In this document: positions 32,951 to 40,999 of the stretch, piece by piece
Layout: each line of letters begins with the position of its first letter
Position numbering within the stretch: position 1 is the first letter of the stretch
Assembly: GCF_016741935.1 (NCBI RefSeq)
Contig: NZ_JAERRG010000030.1
Span: forward strand, 1-64,000
Length of the DNA stretch: 64,000 nt
Direction of reading: 5' to 3'
Source: Streptomyces endocoffeicus
GTDB lineage: Bacteria > Actinomycetota > Actinomycetes > Streptomycetales > Streptomycetaceae
Made by a program: the position numbers and the translations under genes
The notes under the pieces: generated by a model
Told to the model about the DNA's origin: nothing
The model's input: only the letters and a program-made list of their open reading frames with translations
Databases searched by the model: none

Positions 32951-34249
32951 ATGGTGGTCGTGACGGCAGCAAGACCGGCCAATGCGGCGAAAGCGGCCGA
33001 AAACGCCCGGAGCGGCGAAACGGCTGACATCGCCAGATCGGTCGAAACGGTCTTCAGGATCGAGTCCGCGCGGATCATCGCAGGCGTCGCCCGCATCGTG
33101 CGGGACGTCGGGCTGGCCGAGGAACTCGCGCAGGACGCCCTGGTCACCGCGCTGGAGCGGTGGCCGGAGTCGGGTGTGCCGGACAATCCGGGCGCCTGGC
33201 TCATGGCCACCGCCAAGCACCGTGCGATCGATCTCGTACGCCGTAAGGAGACCTACGCACGCAAGCTGGCGGAGGTCGGGCGGGCCCTGGAGGACGCCTC
33301 ACCGCCCGACCCGGCGGATCTCGCCCGGACCGCCGAGGACATCGACGACGATCTGCTGCGGCTGATCTTCACCGCATGCCATCCCGTGCTGTCCACCCGG
33401 GCCCGGGTCGCGCTCACCCTGCGGCTGCTGGGCGGGCTGACGACCGAGGAGATCGCCCGCGCGTTCCTGGTCCCGGAGCCCACGGTCGCCCAGCGCATCG
33501 TCCGGGCCAAGCGGACCCTCGCCAAGGCCGAGGTCCCCTTCGAGGTGCCGTACGGCGACGACCGGACCGCCCGGCTCTCCTCGGTCCTGGAGGTCATCTA
33601 CCTCGTCTTCAACGAGGGCTACTCCGCGACCGCGGGCGACGACCTGGTGCGCCCGGCCCTGTGCGAGGACGCGCTGCGCCTGGCCCGGGTGCTGGCGGGG
33701 CTGCTGCCCCAGGAGCCCGAAGCGCACGGCCTGGTCTCGCTGCTGGAGTTCCAGTCCTCCCGGATCGCGGCGCGTACCGGCCCCGGCGGTGAGCCGGTGC
33801 TGCTCGCCGACCAGAACCGCACCAAGTGGAACCGCCTGCTCATCCGCCGGGGCGTTGAGGCGCTGCAGCGGGCGGGCCAGGGTCCGTACTCCCTCCAGGC
33901 CGCCATCGCCGCCTGCCACGCACGGGCGATCCGCTACGAGGACACCGACTGGACGGCCATCGCCGCCCTCTACGGCCGGCTGATGGCGCTGACCCCGTCC
34001 CCGGTGGTGGAGCTCAACCGGGCGGTCGCCGTCGCGATGGCGGAGGGGCCCGCGGCGGGCCTGAAACTGGTCGAGGCGCTGGCGGAGGAACCGGCCCTCA
34101 AGGACTACCACCTGCTGCCGAGCGTCCGCGGGGATCTGCTGGAGCGGCTGGGGCGGCATGCGGAGGCGCGGGCGGAGTTCGCCCGCGCGGCGGCGCTGAC
34201 CCGTAATGCCCGTGAGCGGACGCTGCTGCTGGAGCGGTCGTCGGGCTGA
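32951..34249 (+). CDS. ECF42-type RNA polymerase sigma factor
   Basis: About 432 residues. Sigma region 2 (about 25-90; ELAQDALVTALERWP, GAWLMATAKHRAIDLVRR) and region 4 (about 125-180; LTTEEIARAFLVPEPTVAQRIVRAK) are followed by a long TPR-like helical extension (about 190-430) that is characteristic of ECF42 and needed for its activity. No anti-sigma gene is present, as usual for this group. ATG 32951 is used; TTG 32924 is an alternative. The stop lies inside a 28-base direct repeat. Confidence 0.9.
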   Translation: MVVVTAARPANAAKAAENARSGETADIARSVETVFRIESARIIAGVARIVRDVGLAEELAQDALVTALERWPESGVPDNPGAWLMATAKHRAIDLVRRKETYARKLAEVGRALEDASPPDPADLARTAEDIDDDLLRLIFTACHPVLSTRARVALTLRLLGGLTTEEIARAFLVPEPTVAQRIVRAKRTLAKAEVPFEVPYGDDRTARLSSVLEVIYLVFNEGYSATAGDDLVRPALCEDALRLARVLAGLLPQEPEAHGLVSLLEFQSSRIAARTGPGGEPVLLADQNRTKWNRLLIRRGVEALQRAGQGPYSLQAAIAACHARAIRYEDTDWTAIAALYGRLMALTPSPVVELNRAVAVAMAEGPAAGLKLVEALAEEPALKDYHLLPSVRGDLLERLGRHAEARAEFARAAALTRNARERTLLLERSSG

Positions 34250-34310
34250 GCTGATCTTGTCGGGCCGGTGGTCCGGTCCCGCCGGGCTGAGCTGATCTTG
34301 TCGGGCCGGT
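34242..34310. repeat. 28-bp direct repeat at the sigma-gene end
   Basis: CGGGCTGAGCTGATCTTGTC plus CGGGCCGGT occurs at 34242-34269 and again at 34283-34310 with no mismatch. The first copy contains the last codon and stop of the sigma gene. Confidence 0.85.
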
Positions 34311-34351
34311 CCGATCTTGTGGTCGGGGCGAAAAGGTGCGCATGCTGCCCC

Positions 34352-35230
34352 ATGACCTCATCCTTCTCATCCTTGTTCGCCTCGTCGTACCCATCCTCAC
34401 CGGCCGATCGGCTGGGCTTCGGGGCCATGCAGCTGCCGGGGCGGTGGGGCGGTCCCGTCGTCGAGCGGGCCACGGCCGTGGCGGTCGCACGGCACGCCGT
34501 GGAGCTGGGCGTCCGTCATATCGACACCGCCGACTTCTACTTCTCCGCCACCGAGCGGGCCAACGACATCCTGCGCGAGGCCCTGCACCCGTACCCCGAG
34601 CACCTCACCATCGCCACCAAGATCGGGCCGCTGCGCACCGCGACCGGGGAGATGTACGCGGAGGCGCGGCCGGAGCAGCTGCGGGGGCTGGTGGACGAGA
34701 ACCTGCGGCAGCTGGGCGTGGACGCGCTCGACCTGGTCTACCTGCGGGTGGGGCGGCTGAAGGAGGTGGGCGGGGTGCCGATCGGGGAGCGGTTCGGCGC
34801 GCTGGCCGCACTCCGGGAGGAGGGGCTGGTGCGGGAGCTCGGGGTGAGCAATGTGAGCGCCGAACAGCTCGCCGAGGCCCGTGCGATCGCGCCCGTCGCG
34901 GCGGTGCAGAACCGGTTCGGGGTGCTCGATCAGGCCGATGGGGCGCTGGTGGACGAGTGCGCCGCGGCCGGGATCGCCTATATGCCGTTCTTCGCGCTGG
35001 GCGGCGGCCACACCGGCCTGGAGAACGAGAACCTGCGGACGGTCGCGGAGCGGCACGGTGCGACCGCGCATCAGATCGCCCTCGCCTGGGGGCTGGCCCG
35101 CTCGTCCGCGATCATCCAGATCCCCGGCACCAGTTCACTGGCCCACCTCGAGGAGAACATGGCGGCGGCGCGGATCGCCCTCGACGAGGACGACATGGCG
35201 CTGCTGGAGCCGGTGGCGTCGGCGGGCTGA
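34352..35230 (+). CDS. aldo/keto reductase-family oxidoreductase, altered active site
   Basis: A 292-residue protein of the aldo/keto reductase superfamily. Asp and Tyr of the tetrad are present (HIDTADFYF), as is Lys (TIATKIGP). The His position reads LVYLRVGR, so the catalytic His is replaced, as in a subset of actinobacterial members. The C-terminal cofactor motif is IQIPGTSSLAHLEENM. ATG 34352 has no good ribosome binding site. Substrate unknown. Confidence 0.85.
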   Translation: MTSSFSSLFASSYPSSPADRLGFGAMQLPGRWGGPVVERATAVAVARHAVELGVRHIDTADFYFSATERANDILREALHPYPEHLTIATKIGPLRTATGEMYAEARPEQLRGLVDENLRQLGVDALDLVYLRVGRLKEVGGVPIGERFGALAALREEGLVRELGVSNVSAEQLAEARAIAPVAAVQNRFGVLDQADGALVDECAAAGIAYMPFFALGGGHTGLENENLRTVAERHGATAHQIALAWGLARSSAIIQIPGTSSLAHLEENMAAARIALDEDDMALLEPVASAG

Positions 35231-35364
35231 CGCCGGGCGGGACGGGCGGGGGCGGCGGGGACGGGCGGGACGGGCCGTGACCTGGGCGCGAGGCCGTTGT
35301 CGTACCCCCGTGGTCGAATGAACGGAAGGCGGGCGCAGGGTGCGCCGACGGCGGGAGGTGGCGC

Positions 35365-35925
35365 ATGTCCGGTGGGGCGAGCGGGGTGCGGGTGCGGCTC
35401 GAGCCGTGGGAGGACAGCGCGCTCTGCCTCGAGCTGCTGCGCCGCGTCAACAGCCCGGAGATGACGAGCCACCTGGGCGGACCGGAGAGCGAGGAGAAGA
35501 TCCTGGTCCGCCACCGGCGGTATGCCGAGCTGACCGGGCCGGGCGCCGGGCGGATGTACCGGATCGTGCTGCTGGAGGGGGACGAGAGGGCCGAGGGGGA
35601 CGCGGGGGACGAGACGGCCGGCAGCATCGGGTACTGGGAGCGGGAGTGGCGGGGCGAGTCGGTGTACGAGACCGGCTGGGCCGTGCTGCCGCCGTTCCAG
35701 GGCCGGGGGATCGCGGCCGCGGCCGCGAGGGAGGTGGCTCGGGCGGCCGCGGCGCAGCGGACCCGTCGGTATCTGCACGCGTATCCGTCCGTCGGCCACC
35801 CCGCGTCGAACGGGGTGTGCCGCAAGGCCGGGTTCACGCTGCTCGGCGAGTGCGAGTTCGAGTATCCGGTCGGGACGATGATGCGGTGCAACGACTGGCG
35901 GCTGGAGCTGTGGCCGCCCGCTTAG
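35365..35925 (+). CDS. GNAT-family N-acetyltransferase
   Basis: A 186-residue acetyltransferase of the RimJ/RimL-like GNAT type. The acetyl-CoA loop is PPFQGRGIAAAAAREV (about 112-127), and the later ASNGVCRKAGFTLLGE is typical of strand 6-7. The usual substrate is an amino group of a protein or small molecule. ATG 35365 has GGGAGGTG seven bases before it. Its stop overlaps the stop region of the convergent reductase gene by four bases. Confidence 0.88.
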   Translation: MSGGASGVRVRLEPWEDSALCLELLRRVNSPEMTSHLGGPESEEKILVRHRRYAELTGPGAGRMYRIVLLEGDERAEGDAGDETAGSIGYWEREWRGESVYETGWAVLPPFQGRGIAAAAAREVARAAAAQRTRRYLHAYPSVGHPASNGVCRKAGFTLLGECEFEYPVGTMMRCNDWRLELWPPA

Positions 35926-36770
35926 CCGTTCACGGCGGTCTGCGTGTCCTGCGTGTCCTGCGTGTCCTGCGTGTCCTGGGCGTCTTCGGCGGCCGGGGTG
36001 CGGGGCTGTGCGTAGTGCACGGAGAGGCCGGTGCGGCCCGGCAGGAGGTCGGGGCGGAGCACCAGGCGCTCGTCGTAGTCCCCGCCGTTCTGACGGCGGA
36101 ACGGAATCGGCTCTTCGGTCGGCAGGGCGGCCAGCCGCTTCCGCAGCTCGGCGGCATGGATTTCGTACACCTCGGGCGGGACCCGGTCCGCGCCGTACAC
36201 CACATACGGCGGTAGCACGGACATCCCGCTGTACCAGAAGGTGCCGTGGTGCAGCGGGAACAGCAGATCGCCGAGCTCGCCGTTGACGCCGCGCGGCCCC
36301 ATGGTGGCCTCGGGCGCCCCGGCGGTCAGCACCACCATGGCGCGCTTACCGGCCAGCTTGCCGTCCCCGTAGCGCAGGGTGCGGCCGTCCGGCCCGATGA
36401 CCCCGTAGGCGAAGCCCTTGACGAAGACGCGGTCGAACCAGCCCTTGAGGATGGCGGGCATCCCGTACCACCACAGTGGGAACTGCACGACCAGCGCATC
36501 GGCCCAGGCGATCTTCTCCTGCTCGGCGCGGATGTCCTCGCTGAGCATCCCCGCGTCATGGGCGCGCCGCGAGGCGGCCCCGACGATGAGGCGTTCGTCC
36601 GCGTCCTGCCGGAAGTCGGCGCCGTCCACCACCGGGTTCCAGCGCATCGCGTAGAGATCGGACAGCCGGTACTCATGGCCCGCCTCGCGCAGGGCGCGCA
36701 GCCCCTCGTCGCGCAATGCCCCGCTGAGGGAGCGCTGTTCGGGATGGGCGAATATCCACAGCACGTTCAT
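35922..36770 (-). CDS. NAD(P)H oxidoreductase, flavodoxin-2 fold
   Basis: A 282-residue protein of the NQO1/YwrO/Kef-ancillary group. Motifs are IFAHPEQRSLSGAL near the N terminus, FPLWWYGMPAILKGWFDRVF (central FMN/FAD and active-site loop) and LTAGAPEATMGPRGVNG. It should be a quinone- or flavin-reducing enzyme. ATG 36770 is preferred; another in-frame ATG is at 36779. The C terminus carries DTQDTQDTQDTQ, produced by a nine-base DNA repeat, and is probably a recent expansion. Confidence 0.88.
   Translation of the reverse strand: MNVLWIFAHPEQRSLSGALRDEGLRALREAGHEYRLSDLYAMRWNPVVDGADFRQDADERLIVGAASRRAHDAGMLSEDIRAEQEKIAWADALVVQFPLWWYGMPAILKGWFDRVFVKGFAYGVIGPDGRTLRYGDGKLAGKRAMVVLTAGAPEATMGPRGVNGELGDLLFPLHHGTFWYSGMSVLPPYVVYGADRVPPEVYEIHAAELRKRLAALPTEEPIPFRRQNGGDYDERLVLRPDLLPGRTGLSVHYAQPRTPAAEDAQDTQDTQDTQDTQTAVNG
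35936..35979. repeat. nine-base tandem repeat in a coding 3' end
   Basis: CTGCGTGTC is repeated about five times head to tail. It encodes the DTQ repeats at the end of the reductase on the minus strand, in frame. Confidence 0.85.
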
Positions 36771-37016
36771 GCCCACCATGCTCGGAAACCGGCCCCGGGA
36801 CCGACGAGTGGCCGGATGGCCAGGATGTGCAAGGATCTGGCCAGCCGGCCGCACGGCTTCGCGGAGCACCAGCCCGTCACCCCGGTCATCGAGGCACTGC
36901 GGGGGGCTCTTCCGCCGCCGCACCGGCTGAGCCGCGGCCGACTGAGTCGTGGCCGTCCGAACCGCTGCCCGCGTTCCCGGCGGCGCCGTCAACGGGGGTC
37001 GGCGCCGCCGGGCGGA

Positions 37017-37655
37017 TCAGCTGCCGTACGGGTGGGTGGTGCGGGCGGTGCGCAGGGCCCGCGCCCACCAGGTGAGCTGGTCGAGCATCGCCCCGGCGGC
37101 GGTGTCCGGGCCCTCGGGGTTCTTCAGTCGGCCGTCCTCCCCGAAGAGCCCGCCCGCGTTGTGGAAGCTGACCGTGTCCCGGACGGTCACGGCGTGGACC
37201 TCGGCGAAGACCGGTCGCAGATGCTCGACCGCGCGCAGGCCCCCGGAGATGCCGCCGTAGGAGACGAAGCCGACCGGCTTGGCCTGCCACTGGGTGAAGT
37301 GCCAGTCGATCGCGTTCTTCAGGGAGGCGGGGTAGCTGTGGTTGTACTCGGGCGTCACCACGGTGAACGCGTCGGCCGCGTCCAGCCGGGGCGTCACGGC
37401 GTCGAGGGCCGCGACGTCCTCGGGGCCGGGACGGTGGGTGAGGGCCGTGGGCAGTGGGGTCTCGGCCAGGTCCACGACGTCGACGGCCATATCGGAGCGG
37501 AGCGTCGCATGACCGGCGAACCAGTCCGCGACCTTCGGCCCGAAGCGGCCGTCGCGGGTGCTGCCGATGATGATGGCGAGCCGGATGGGGGAGTCGGTGC
37601 CGGTAGCGGATGCGGGCGTGGCGGTTGCCGTCAGGACGGCGGTGTCTGTCGTCAT
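37017..37655 (-). CDS. NADPH-dependent FMN reductase
   Basis: A 212-residue flavodoxin-like reductase. The FMN-binding loop is IIGSTRDGRFG (about 29-39), and the TPEYNHSYPASLKNAIDW motif (about 101-118) is typical of azoreductase/chromate-reductase-type NADPH:FMN or quinone reductases. ATG 37655 starts it. It is divergent from soxR, and a SoxR-type operator lies between the two, so expression by redox-cycling compounds is expected, as for other streptomycete SoxR targets. Confidence 0.9.
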   Translation of the reverse strand: MTTDTAVLTATATPASATGTDSPIRLAIIIGSTRDGRFGPKVADWFAGHATLRSDMAVDVVDLAETPLPTALTHRPGPEDVAALDAVTPRLDAADAFTVVTPEYNHSYPASLKNAIDWHFTQWQAKPVGFVSYGGISGGLRAVEHLRPVFAEVHAVTVRDTVSFHNAGGLFGEDGRLKNPEGPDTAAGAMLDQLTWWARALRTARTTHPYGS

Positions 37656-37668
37656 GGGACGAGCCTCG

Positions 37669-37690
37669 GACTTAAACAAAGGTTGAAGTC
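37669..37690. promoter_or_regulatory. SoxR operator
   Basis: GACTTAAAC-AAAG-GTTGAAGTC is an inverted repeat with eight of nine pairs matching and a four-base spacer. It sits in the 52-base gap between the flavin reductase and soxR. MerR-family activators bind such sites between stretched promoter hexamers. Confidence 0.82.
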
Positions 37691-37707
37691 AAGCTACTCT
37701 CGGCACT

Positions 37708-38169
37708 ATGACGCAACTGACCTGGAAGACTCATGAGCTCACGGTCGGCGATCTCGCGCAGCGCAGCGGGGTGCCCGCCTCCGCGCTGCGCTTCTATGAA
37801 CGCGAGGGGCTGATCCACAGCCGCCGCACCTCCGGCAATCAGCGCCGCTACACCCGCGATACCCTCCGCCGCGTGGCCTTCGTCCGCTCCTCGCAGCGCG
37901 TCGGCATCCCGCTGGCGAGGATCCGGGAGGTCCTCGGGCTCTTCCCCGAGGACCACGTCCTCACCAAGGAGGACTGGGCCCGGATCTCGGAGTGCTGGCA
38001 CGCGGACCTCAACGAGCGCATCGAACAGCTGGAGAACCTCCGGGACCACCTCACCGACTGCATCGGCTGCGGCTGTCTGTCGATCGACAAGTGCGCACTG
38101 GCGAACCCCTACGACCGGCTGGGCGAGCAGGGGACGGGTGCCCGCCGACTGCTCAAGTCCAGCTGCTGA
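37708..38169 (+). CDS. soxR: redox-sensitive regulator SoxR
   Basis: A 153-residue MerR-family protein. An N-terminal winged helix (LTVGDLAQRSGVPASALRFYEREGL, in part) and dimer helix lead to the [2Fe-2S] cluster motif C118-x2-C121-x-C123-x5-C129. In Streptomyces SoxR responds to redox-active antibiotics such as actinorhodin and activates a small set of reductase and efflux genes. It is divergent from the NADPH:FMN reductase, its probable direct target. Confidence 0.95.
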   Translation: MTQLTWKTHELTVGDLAQRSGVPASALRFYEREGLIHSRRTSGNQRRYTRDTLRRVAFVRSSQRVGIPLARIREVLGLFPEDHVLTKEDWARISECWHADLNERIEQLENLRDHLTDCIGCGCLSIDKCALANPYDRLGEQGTGARRLLKSSC

Positions 38170-38181
38170 GCACCGGGCGCC

Positions 38182-39429
38182 TCAGAAGCCATCGGGGCAC
38201 CAGGGGCGGCGCGGGGTCCGCAGCAGCCGGTCCGCCAGCGCCGCGGCGCCCGGGCGCTCCTCGGCTATCCGGCCCAGTGAGGCGAGCCGGACCGCCGACT
38301 CGTCGCCCAGCCACAGAGGGCTCAACTCGCCGATGTCCATGGTGAGATCGGCCGGACGGCCCGTGGTCGCACACGCCGCACCGTCGGGGCCCGCCTCCAG
38401 GAAATAGCGGCCCCCGGCCAGCCCGGCGGCGTCGCGCAGCTCGAGCACCAGCGAGCCCTCGGCCGGGTATGTGCGGCTCTCCAGCAGCTGGGGCACATCC
38501 AGCGGGCGCAGCCACAGCCAGTCGGCATGCATGGTGACCTGGGCCGCGCGGGGATCGCCGAGCAGCAGCGGAAGCAGATCGTCGGGGGCGCGCCGACCGG
38601 TGTTGACCCGGGTCACCCAGTCCACCGAGAGCAGGAAATGCCACAGCGCCCGCTCGGCGGCCGGGGTGACTCCGATCAGCTCGAGCACGGTGGCGGTGTT
38701 GTGCGGCCGTTTGTTGCCCTCCCAGCGGTCGTCCGCCGTGTAGGCGAGCAGGCCGTCCACCGAGCCGTCGGGGGAGCGGTAGAGCACATAGAACGGCTCG
38801 GTCCAGGGGCGGTTGGGGAACTGCCGCTGACCGGTGTTGATCCGCCACCAGAGGTCCGGGCGGTCAATGGCGCCGTGCTGCTCGGCGCGCAGCCGCTCAT
38901 GCAGGGCGGGGCCCAGCTTCCGCACCTCGTCGGCGTCGGCGAAGTCGACCCGGCCGCCGTCCACCGGCGCCGAGTGGCGCGGGTCGAGACCGGCCCGGGG
39001 GACGTCCACCCGCCATTCGGTGATCCAGGTGGCCGGTCCGAAGCCGTACCGCCCGTAGATCGGGTACTCGGCCGCGATCAGGGTGGCCACCGCCTCGCCC
39101 CGCTCCTTGGCGGCGCGCAGATCGTGCTCCATCATCCGGCTGAGCAGGCCCCGGCGGCGGTGGGTGGCCGACACCGCGACATTGCTGATCGCGTCGGCCG
39201 GGACATCCGCCCCACCCACCGCCGTCAGCCGCTGTGCGAAGCTGCGGAAGGTGGCCACGCAACGGTCCCCGTCGAAGACCCCCTGCGTACGGGACAGATC
39301 CATCTGCCCCCGCCGCAGCTCCACCTCCTCCTTCGGCGCCTCCGGCGGACGCAGAAAGCCGGTGTTGAGCGCGACGGTCCAGTTGGGGAGGTCGGAATCG
39401 GCGAGTGGCGTGCGGAGTTCGAGGGCCAT
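38182..39429 (-). CDS. Eis-family N-acetyltransferase
   Basis: A 415-residue protein of the Eis (enhanced intracellular survival) type. Two GNAT regions and a C-terminal sterol-carrier-like domain are expected; visible motifs are VAVSATHRRRGLLSRMM (acetyl-CoA loop), YPIYGRYGFGPAT and a late DPRAAQVTMHADWLWLRPLD. Eis enzymes acetylate aminoglycosides or lysines at several sites. ATG 39429 is used; a GTG two codons earlier is possible. An Eis-like relic sits in the island at 31951-32453. Confidence 0.9.
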   Translation of the reverse strand: MALELRTPLADSDLPNWTVALNTGFLRPPEAPKEEVELRRGQMDLSRTQGVFDGDRCVATFRSFAQRLTAVGGADVPADAISNVAVSATHRRRGLLSRMMEHDLRAAKERGEAVATLIAAEYPIYGRYGFGPATWITEWRVDVPRAGLDPRHSAPVDGGRVDFADADEVRKLGPALHERLRAEQHGAIDRPDLWWRINTGQRQFPNRPWTEPFYVLYRSPDGSVDGLLAYTADDRWEGNKRPHNTATVLELIGVTPAAERALWHFLLSVDWVTRVNTGRRAPDDLLPLLLGDPRAAQVTMHADWLWLRPLDVPQLLESRTYPAEGSLVLELRDAAGLAGGRYFLEAGPDGAACATTGRPADLTMDIGELSPLWLGDESAVRLASLGRIAEERPGAAALADRLLRTPRRPWCPDGF

Positions 39430-39591
39430 GCGCACACGCTAAGCGTCGGCCGCCACCGGCCGCACGCCGATTTCCACAGCCCTCGGACCAGGTCTTTTCA
39501 TCACACCGCACCCTGTGGACAGCTCGGCGAGCATCCCGCGAACAACTCCCCGAGCACCCCCTCCGAGCACGCCGCGAGCACCCGTCGCCGC

Positions 39592-40227
39592 CTACGCCAG
39601 CAGGTCGTCCACCTGCGCCTCTCCCTCGCGGTACCGGCGGGCGATCTCCGCGCTGCAGCCGTCCGCCGTGCGCTGCAGCTCCTGCCGCCGCCGCGACACC
39701 TGCTGCTCATGGCCGACGAGGCGGGCCATCGCGCCGTGCAGTTCCTCGTCCGTACGGGCCCGCAGATCGGACAGGCCCACCTCGGCCAGCATCTCCTCGG
39801 CCAGCCGCTCGTACTCCGCGTCCTGTGGCGTCCCGAGCGTGACATGCCGGGCCGAGGTGCGGTGCCGTGAGGGGAGATCCGCGAGGATCTCCGGCAGCCG
39901 GTCCACCAGCGCAGCGGGCGGCTGGGCCGTGGCCGCCGCGGGCGCCGGGTCACGGCGGTGGCCCAACTCGGCGCGGAGGATGTCGATCCGCCCCTGGAGC
40001 AGTCTGCGCAGATAGCTGAGATCCGCCTCCTCGCGCTGTGCCGAGCGGCGCAGCGCCCGCAACTCCGGCAGCCGCAGAGCGTTCAGGCCGCTCGCCGCCG
40101 CCGTGGACGTCACGGCCGGCCCCGTCACGGCGGCGGAGTCGGCCAGCCGCCCGCCGCGCTGACTCGGCGGCCGTGGTGGCAGCAGGCCCTCGGTGGCCAT
40201 GGGCTGGCCGGTGCCCGATGTGGTCAT
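39592..40227 (-). CDS. rsiG: anti-sigma factor RsiG (c-di-GMP-dependent, WhiG partner)
   Basis: A 211-residue helical protein. It carries two copies of the c-di-GMP-binding signature E(x)3S(x)2R(x)3Q(x)3D: E67-S71-R74-Q78-D82 and E174-S178-R181-Q185-D189. In S. venezuelae RsiG uses exactly these repeated motifs to bind a c-di-GMP dimer and so sequester the sporulation sigma factor WhiG. The N-terminal 45 residues are disordered. ATG 40227 has GGAGGG about 11 bases before it. It is a single gene, divergent from dtd. whiG itself is not in the window. Confidence 0.93.
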   Translation of the reverse strand: MTTSGTGQPMATEGLLPPRPPSQRGGRLADSAAVTGPAVTSTAAASGLNALRLPELRALRRSAQREEADLSYLRRLLQGRIDILRAELGHRRDPAPAAATAQPPAALVDRLPEILADLPSRHRTSARHVTLGTPQDAEYERLAEEMLAEVGLSDLRARTDEELHGAMARLVGHEQQVSRRRQELQRTADGCSAEIARRYREGEAQVDDLLA

Positions 40228-40373
40228 TGATGTCCGTCCCCTCCAGCGATGCGTCGTTCCCGCAGTTCCTGCCCGCCTGCACCGCCTGCACGCATCGTGC
40301 CACCAGTGATGCTCCCTGTGCAGCGGCTCTCCACCCGATCGGCCCCGGATGGACGCACGGCATGATGGTCGCC

Positions 40374-40799
40374 ATGCGTGCTGTGGTACAGAGAGTGGAC
40401 GGGGCGAGCGTCGTCGTGGACGGCGAGACGGTCGGCGAGATCGTCGGCCAGGGGCTGTGCGTACTGGTCGGGGTGACACATGACGACACCCCGGAGAAGG
40501 CGGCCCAGCTCGCCCGCAAGCTGTGGTCCGTAAGGATGCTCCACGATGAGAGGTCCTGCTCGGACCTGGACGCTCCGCTGCTGGTCATCAGCCAGTTCAC
40601 GCTTTACGGCGACGCCCGTAAGGGGCGCCGTCCCACCTGGAACGCGGCGGCGCCCGGCGGGGTCGCCGAACCGCTCGTGGACGAGGTGGTGGCCCAGCTG
40701 CGGAAGCTGGGCGCACACGTGGAAACGGGCCGGTTCGGAGCGGCCATGAAGGTCTCGCTCACGAACGACGGCCCGTTCACGGTGCTCGTCGAGGTCTAG
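40374..40799 (+). CDS. dtd: D-aminoacyl-tRNA deacylase
   Basis: A 141-residue Dtd enzyme that hydrolyses D-amino acids from mischarged tRNAs. The signature motifs SQFTLYGD (about 78-85) and the cross-subunit GxP-type loop LTNDGPFTVLVE at the C terminus are present. ATG 40374 is used; in-frame ATG 40362 is an alternative. The TAG stop codon lies within the CTAG at the left end of a MITE, so the element abuts the coding end exactly. Confidence 0.95.
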   Translation: MRAVVQRVDGASVVVDGETVGEIVGQGLCVLVGVTHDDTPEKAAQLARKLWSVRMLHDERSCSDLDAPLLVISQFTLYGDARKGRRPTWNAAAPGGVAEPLVDEVVAQLRKLGAHVETGRFGAAMKVSLTNDGPFTVLVEV

Positions 40800-40964
40800 G
40801 CCCTGTCCGGCGGATCTTCGCGGGCCCGCGACGCCTGGCACGGCGCTTCGCTGCGTTGTCGGGATCGTCCGAGTACAACCCGGTACGAGGACGACCCTCC
40901 GCCTTGCGATGCACCGCACCAGACGCCGCGGGCTGATCCGCGAAGATCTACCGGACAGGGCCTA
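40797..40964. mobile_element. 168-bp MITE with 28-bp terminal inverted repeats
   Basis: Ends are GGCCCTGTCCGG and CCGGACAGGGCC, flanked by TA within CTAG on both sides. The inverted repeat extends to 26 of 28 bases (GATCTTCGCGG on both arms). There is no coding sequence. The GGCCCTGTCCGGCGGATC end resembles ends of IS5-type elements in Streptomyces, so it is likely mobilised in trans by such a transposase. TA or CTAG target duplication is inferred. Confidence 0.85.
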
Positions 40965-40999
40965 GCCGAACCGCGGGGTCCGGCGGACCGGCGGGGGGT

